7,755 nucleotides of DNA from Bryobacteraceae bacterium (GTDB taxonomy: Bacteria; Acidobacteriota; Terriglobia; Bryobacterales; Bryobacteraceae). Positions within the stretch are counted from its first letter, which is position 1; each line of letters starts with the position of its first letter. This document shows positions 5,097 to 7,755 of this stretch, piece by piece. The stretch is from NCBI GenBank assembly GCA_025350445.1, contig JANXXV010000004.1:1-7755 (forward strand), written 5' to 3'. The notes beneath the pieces were generated by a model. It had not been told where the DNA came from and ran no database searches. It saw only the letters and a program-made list of their open reading frames with translations. The position numbers and the translations under genes are program-made.

Positions 5097-6857
5097 TCAG
5101 GTGGCCGGTTCGCCGGTGAGCTGATTCAGTTTGGAAGCACTTCGCGCCTTCGTGCAGGCGGCCAGGACATGGACAGCCGACACGATTTGCTCAATCACAC
5201 GGTCGGCGGTGGCGCCATCCTTGCGATCGGGATCCTCGATTGCGACGGTTGGAATATCGGCGAACAACCCGAGCAGGACCACTCGTGCCCGGCAGTCCGG
5301 GTCCAGCGCCCCAATCCGGTCGAATTGGTCCAAATCCATCACAAAAATCAGGTCGGCCTGCCGGACATGTTGTTCTGTCAAGGTTTTGGAACGCCACCCC
5401 GCCATCGGAAATCCGGCACGAGTGGCGGCGTCAACCACCGTGGCGGGAGTTTCGCGCCCGGCCCGGCGGTCAAAACCAGCCGATTCGATCCGGCAGCCTG
5501 AGAGATATTCCCGTGCGGCGAGTTCAGCAAACGCGCTGCGGCAGATGTTGCCCAGACAAACGAACAGAACCACGGGCTGACGGGATGCCTTTATGCTTGC
5601 CAGGTGTTCGGCCGACCGCTGGACGATGGTATTCCTGCGTCTCAACATTGTGCGAACCTGCAGGCGCCGGCGCACACTCCTTGCCAACCCTCTGGCGGCT
5701 TTCCAAAGGGTGCCAAATGCCGGTTTGGGGTCGGTCCATTGGAAATGGTCCCATCGCTCGCGGTTCAGCAAGACCAGTCCGAGTTCCAGCAGTGAGATCA
5801 CTCTCGGGCGCAGCAGCAACGACGGATTAGCGCGATCGGCCCGCAGATTGGCGGCAATCCACCGCAGGTCGAGATTCATATTCCGCGTTCGCATCCCGCG
5901 CCGGTAATCCGGTTGCGGCGGAAGCGCCTGGCCGGTGGCCACCTTCCAAAGGCCGACAGGGAAATCCACCCCGGCGTCGATACTCAACGCCAGTGATCCC
6001 CACAACCTGGGATTGATCTCCATCAGCGCATACGAGCCGTCCTTGCGCAGCTTGAATTCCACCATGCCAACCCCATTCCATTGGAGTTCGTCGAACAGAC
6101 GGACCGCGGCCTCCAGCATTCCCGGCGGCGGTTCGATCGCCTTCCGGTAAGTACTCGCGCCGCCCGTAAGCGGCCATTCGTGAAGACGCTCATGGGCCAG
6201 ATACCACACCAGACGGCCGCCCTGGTAAAGCATTTCGATGCCAACGCCCCAACCTTGCACGTACTCCTGTTCAAGGACGGCGACCCGCGGCAGCCAACTA
6301 TCCAGCAGCGTTTGCCGCGTGGGCTCATCGTGCACGATGGCCGGCTCAAAACTCCAGACCTTCTCGCCGTCGGACACCTTGCTGCTGGCGGGCTTGAGGA
6401 CGACAGGAAAGCTCGCCGCCACGCCCGCCTCCGAAGAATTCGTAATGACTCGAGTGGAGGGCCCCGGCACTTGAAGCCGCGCTGCCAGTTCCAGCGTTCG
6501 ATTCTTATCGAGCGCCACCTGCAAGGCGCGGTTCGAGGGCAACACCGCCCTTATCCGGAGGGAATCCTGTTCCGGCAACTCTAGCAGCGCCAGCAGAGAA
6601 TTCTCCGTGGACGGTATAATCAGCCGGAAGCGATGGATGGCATCGAGTTGCCGCAGCCATTCCAGAAAGCCTTCGGCCGGCATTACCGCGGGTTGCACCA
6701 ATTTCATCCGGGCATACCGGGATTCGAAGGCAATAGCGTCCGGAAGTTCCGAGGAAACGGCGACTGCGATACCGGCGCGCCCAAGCGACTGGGTGCACTC
6801 CACGGCTGCCCGGCTGTGGCCATCCAGAATTAGCGCTTCTAAATTGAGGGTGTCCAT
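5097..6857 (-). CDS. ATP-grasp enzyme fused to low-molecular-weight protein tyrosine phosphatase
   Basis: The 586-residue protein has two catalytic modules. Residues ~5-310 form a carbamoyl-phosphate-synthase-like ATP-grasp unit: N-terminal alpha/beta domain with LIIPSTEN (79-86), LDKNRT (116-121), VVLKP with probable ATP-binding K155, EQEYVQG (196-202), VEFKL with E267, and LMEINPRLWGS (278-288) carrying metal ligands E280 and N282. Residues ~330-425 are a basic helical linker. Residues ~427-570 are a LMW-PTP with the P-loop VCLGNICRS (C434, R440 of CX5R) and the general-acid motif EDP (D542). All key residues are present, so both halves are likely active. ATP-grasp enzymes join carboxylates to amines or thiols; the substrate here is unknown. 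LMW-PTPs near polysaccharide genes typically dephosphorylate BY-kinases (Wzb/Wzc), but no kinase is visible. The ATG lies 5 bp after the deacetylase stop, so the pair is probably one transcript with coupled translation; there is no clear SD. A single continuous frame argues against an annotation merger. Confidence 0.9.
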   Translation of the reverse strand: MDTLNLEALILDGHSRAAVECTQSLGRAGIAVAVSSELPDAIAFESRYARMKLVQPAVMPAEGFLEWLRQLDAIHRFRLIIPSTENSLLALLELPEQDSLRIRAVLPSNRALQVALDKNRTLELAARLQVPGPSTRVITNSSEAGVAASFPVVLKPASSKVSDGEKVWSFEPAIVHDEPTRQTLLDSWLPRVAVLEQEYVQGWGVGIEMLYQGGRLVWYLAHERLHEWPLTGGASTYRKAIEPPPGMLEAAVRLFDELQWNGVGMVEFKLRKDGSYALMEINPRLWGSLALSIDAGVDFPVGLWKVATGQALPPQPDYRRGMRTRNMNLDLRWIAANLRADRANPSLLLRPRVISLLELGLVLLNRERWDHFQWTDPKPAFGTLWKAARGLARSVRRRLQVRTMLRRRNTIVQRSAEHLASIKASRQPVVLFVCLGNICRSAFAELAAREYLSGCRIESAGFDRRAGRETPATVVDAATRAGFPMAGWRSKTLTEQHVRQADLIFVMDLDQFDRIGALDPDCRARVVLLGLFADIPTVAIEDPDRKDGATADRVIEQIVSAVHVLAACTKARSASKLNQLTGEPAT

Positions 6858-6862
6858 TTTGC

Positions 6863-7755
6863 TTAACCGCTGGGCCGCTGCATTCGCCAGATCAAGTCCT
6901 GCAAATTCGCGGGGATCGAAATTCTCGGGAGCTCCAGAAGATTCGGCTTCACTGGAACAAAGCCTTCGTTGATGGTTACCGCCGAATGAAAGTGCCGTCC
7001 CACGGCTTGGCGCGCCGCCTCATTGTAGGCGCCGTCGGGGTAGCAAAAATGAGGCGCCGGACGCCCCAGTTCCTGTTTCAGTCTCGACCCGCAATCGGCC
7101 ACTTCCGATTCCAGACGCTCCGAATCCAGCCGCGAAAGAATCTCGTGATGGTTCGAATGCCCGCCAATGGCGATAAGCGCGGGGTCGAGCGATCTTAATT
7201 CGTCCCACGTCATCAGGTCGTACTGCTCCTGTTGCTGCGCCGTCGGTACGAAGTCCGGCGTCAAGCCGCGGAGTTTCTTTTCGATCACGATCCGTTCCGC
7301 ATAAGGAAGATACTTGAGTTCCTGCAGGAAAGCGCCGCTGCCGCTACTTTCCAGTCCGCAGTCCAGCATGAACTTCGTCTTATTCCCGCCCATCGATTCC
7401 AGCCGCGCAAAGCACTCATGGTTCCACAGCCATCGCCCGGAATCGATGAGTCCCGGGCAAACGAAAAACGTCGCGGGGGCATTGAATTCACGCAGCAGCG
7501 GATAGGCGGCAGTCAAATTGTTGCGCAGACCGTCGTCAAAGGTGAGCGCGACTTTCGGGCGCTGATCCCTGCCAATCTCATTCTGATTCCAAACCTGATC
7601 GAGCGGAACAATGCGGAAAAACCGCGACAAGAACTTCAAGTGGGCGCGGAACAGGTCCACCGGATAGCTGGCGCCGCCCACGGCGTGCAACATCAGAATG
7701 CGCGGCTGCTTCTGGATACAGCAGAGTGCAGCCGTGACTACGTCTAGGCGAACCG
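6863..7755 (-). CDS. NodB-type polysaccharide deacetylase (5' partial)
   Basis: The protein belongs to carbohydrate esterase family 4. Numbering from the ATG at 7693 gives TFDDG (51-55, metal-binding/catalytic aspartates), HSNHH (179-183, the H(S/T)xxH zinc motif), RPAPHFCYPDG (211-221) and LPRISI (255-260). These enzymes remove N- or O-acetyl groups from glycans; in exopolysaccharide loci they usually modify the nascent or exported polymer. No signal peptide is visible, as in the cytoplasmic or short PEP-CTERM-type deacetylases. The ATG at 7693 is probably not the true start: the frame stays open to the window edge (20 more codons, ending PRIL before MLHAVGG), and ILMLHAVGG matches the first strand of the fold, normally written ILMYHSVG. 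The real start therefore likely lies right of the window. The gene is first in the visible minus-strand operon, 5 bp before the fused ATP-grasp/phosphatase. Confidence 0.9.
   Translation of the reverse strand, partial: VRLDVVTAALCCIQKQPRILMLHAVGGASYPVDLFRAHLKFLSRFFRIVPLDQVWNQNEIGRDQRPKVALTFDDGLRNNLTAAYPLLREFNAPATFFVCPGLIDSGRWLWNHECFARLESMGGNKTKFMLDCGLESSGSGAFLQELKYLPYAERIVIEKKLRGLTPDFVPTAQQQEQYDLMTWDELRSLDPALIAIGGHSNHHEILSRLDSERLESEVADCGSRLKQELGRPAPHFCYPDGAYNEAARQAVGRHFHSAVTINEGFVPVKPNLLELPRISIPANLQDLIWRMQRPSG

Noticed and set aside
4887..5501. Plus-strand 204-codon frame, with an internal ATG at 4941 followed by a leucine-rich stretch like a signal peptide
   Set aside because: Most of it lies antisense to the LMW-PTP domain, the composition turns arginine/proline-rich after the leucines, and no SD precedes the ATG.

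Overview
The window is GC-rich bacterial DNA with long, tightly packed genes and no phage, plasmid or CRISPR hallmarks. Its style suggests Acidobacteriota, perhaps the Solibacter/Bryobacter group. The clues are tandem Ig-like modules of the 'LGAGGTQQFSAAVAG...TAVTW...G(V/L)YTAPASI' type, a GC-rich palindromic intergenic repeat, and an exopolysaccharide gene set. This assignment rests on recalled family resemblance, not on a search.

Left part (1-2859, plus strand). A large surface or secreted protein enters from the left edge. It carries the tail of one Ig-like module, five full Ig-like modules of 84-87 residues, and two C-terminal beta-sandwich modules with DWIGL/YEFRY-type motifs. A strong intrinsic terminator follows its stop codon. 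A membrane-anchored DUF218 (YdcF/ElyC/SanA-like) protein comes next, transcribed in the same direction, probably from its own weak promoter.

Middle (2860-3322). This gap lies between convergent genes. It holds a compact palindromic element of about 233 bp with 16-bp terminal inverted repeats, flanked on both sides by TTTAA. Inside is a second perfect 17-bp inverted repeat. The layout fits a non-autonomous, MITE-like insertion carrying a REP-like hairpin, and it is the least explained DNA in the window.

Right part (3323-7755, minus strand). The genes read from right to left: a polysaccharide deacetylase (5' end beyond the window), an ATP-grasp enzyme fused to a low-molecular-weight protein tyrosine phosphatase, and an O-antigen ligase/polymerase-like membrane protein. 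The first two are 5 bp apart and almost certainly co-transcribed. A 400-bp gap precedes the polymerase/ligase gene; it may hold a small upstream ORF. Together they look like one end of an extracellular polysaccharide assembly locus: polymerisation or ligation (Wzy/WaaL-like), polymer modification (NodB-type deacetylase), and a two-domain protein joining an ATP-dependent ligase fold to a phosphatase class that commonly regulates capsule tyrosine kinases. No glycosyltransferase, flippase, kinase or exosortase lies within the window.
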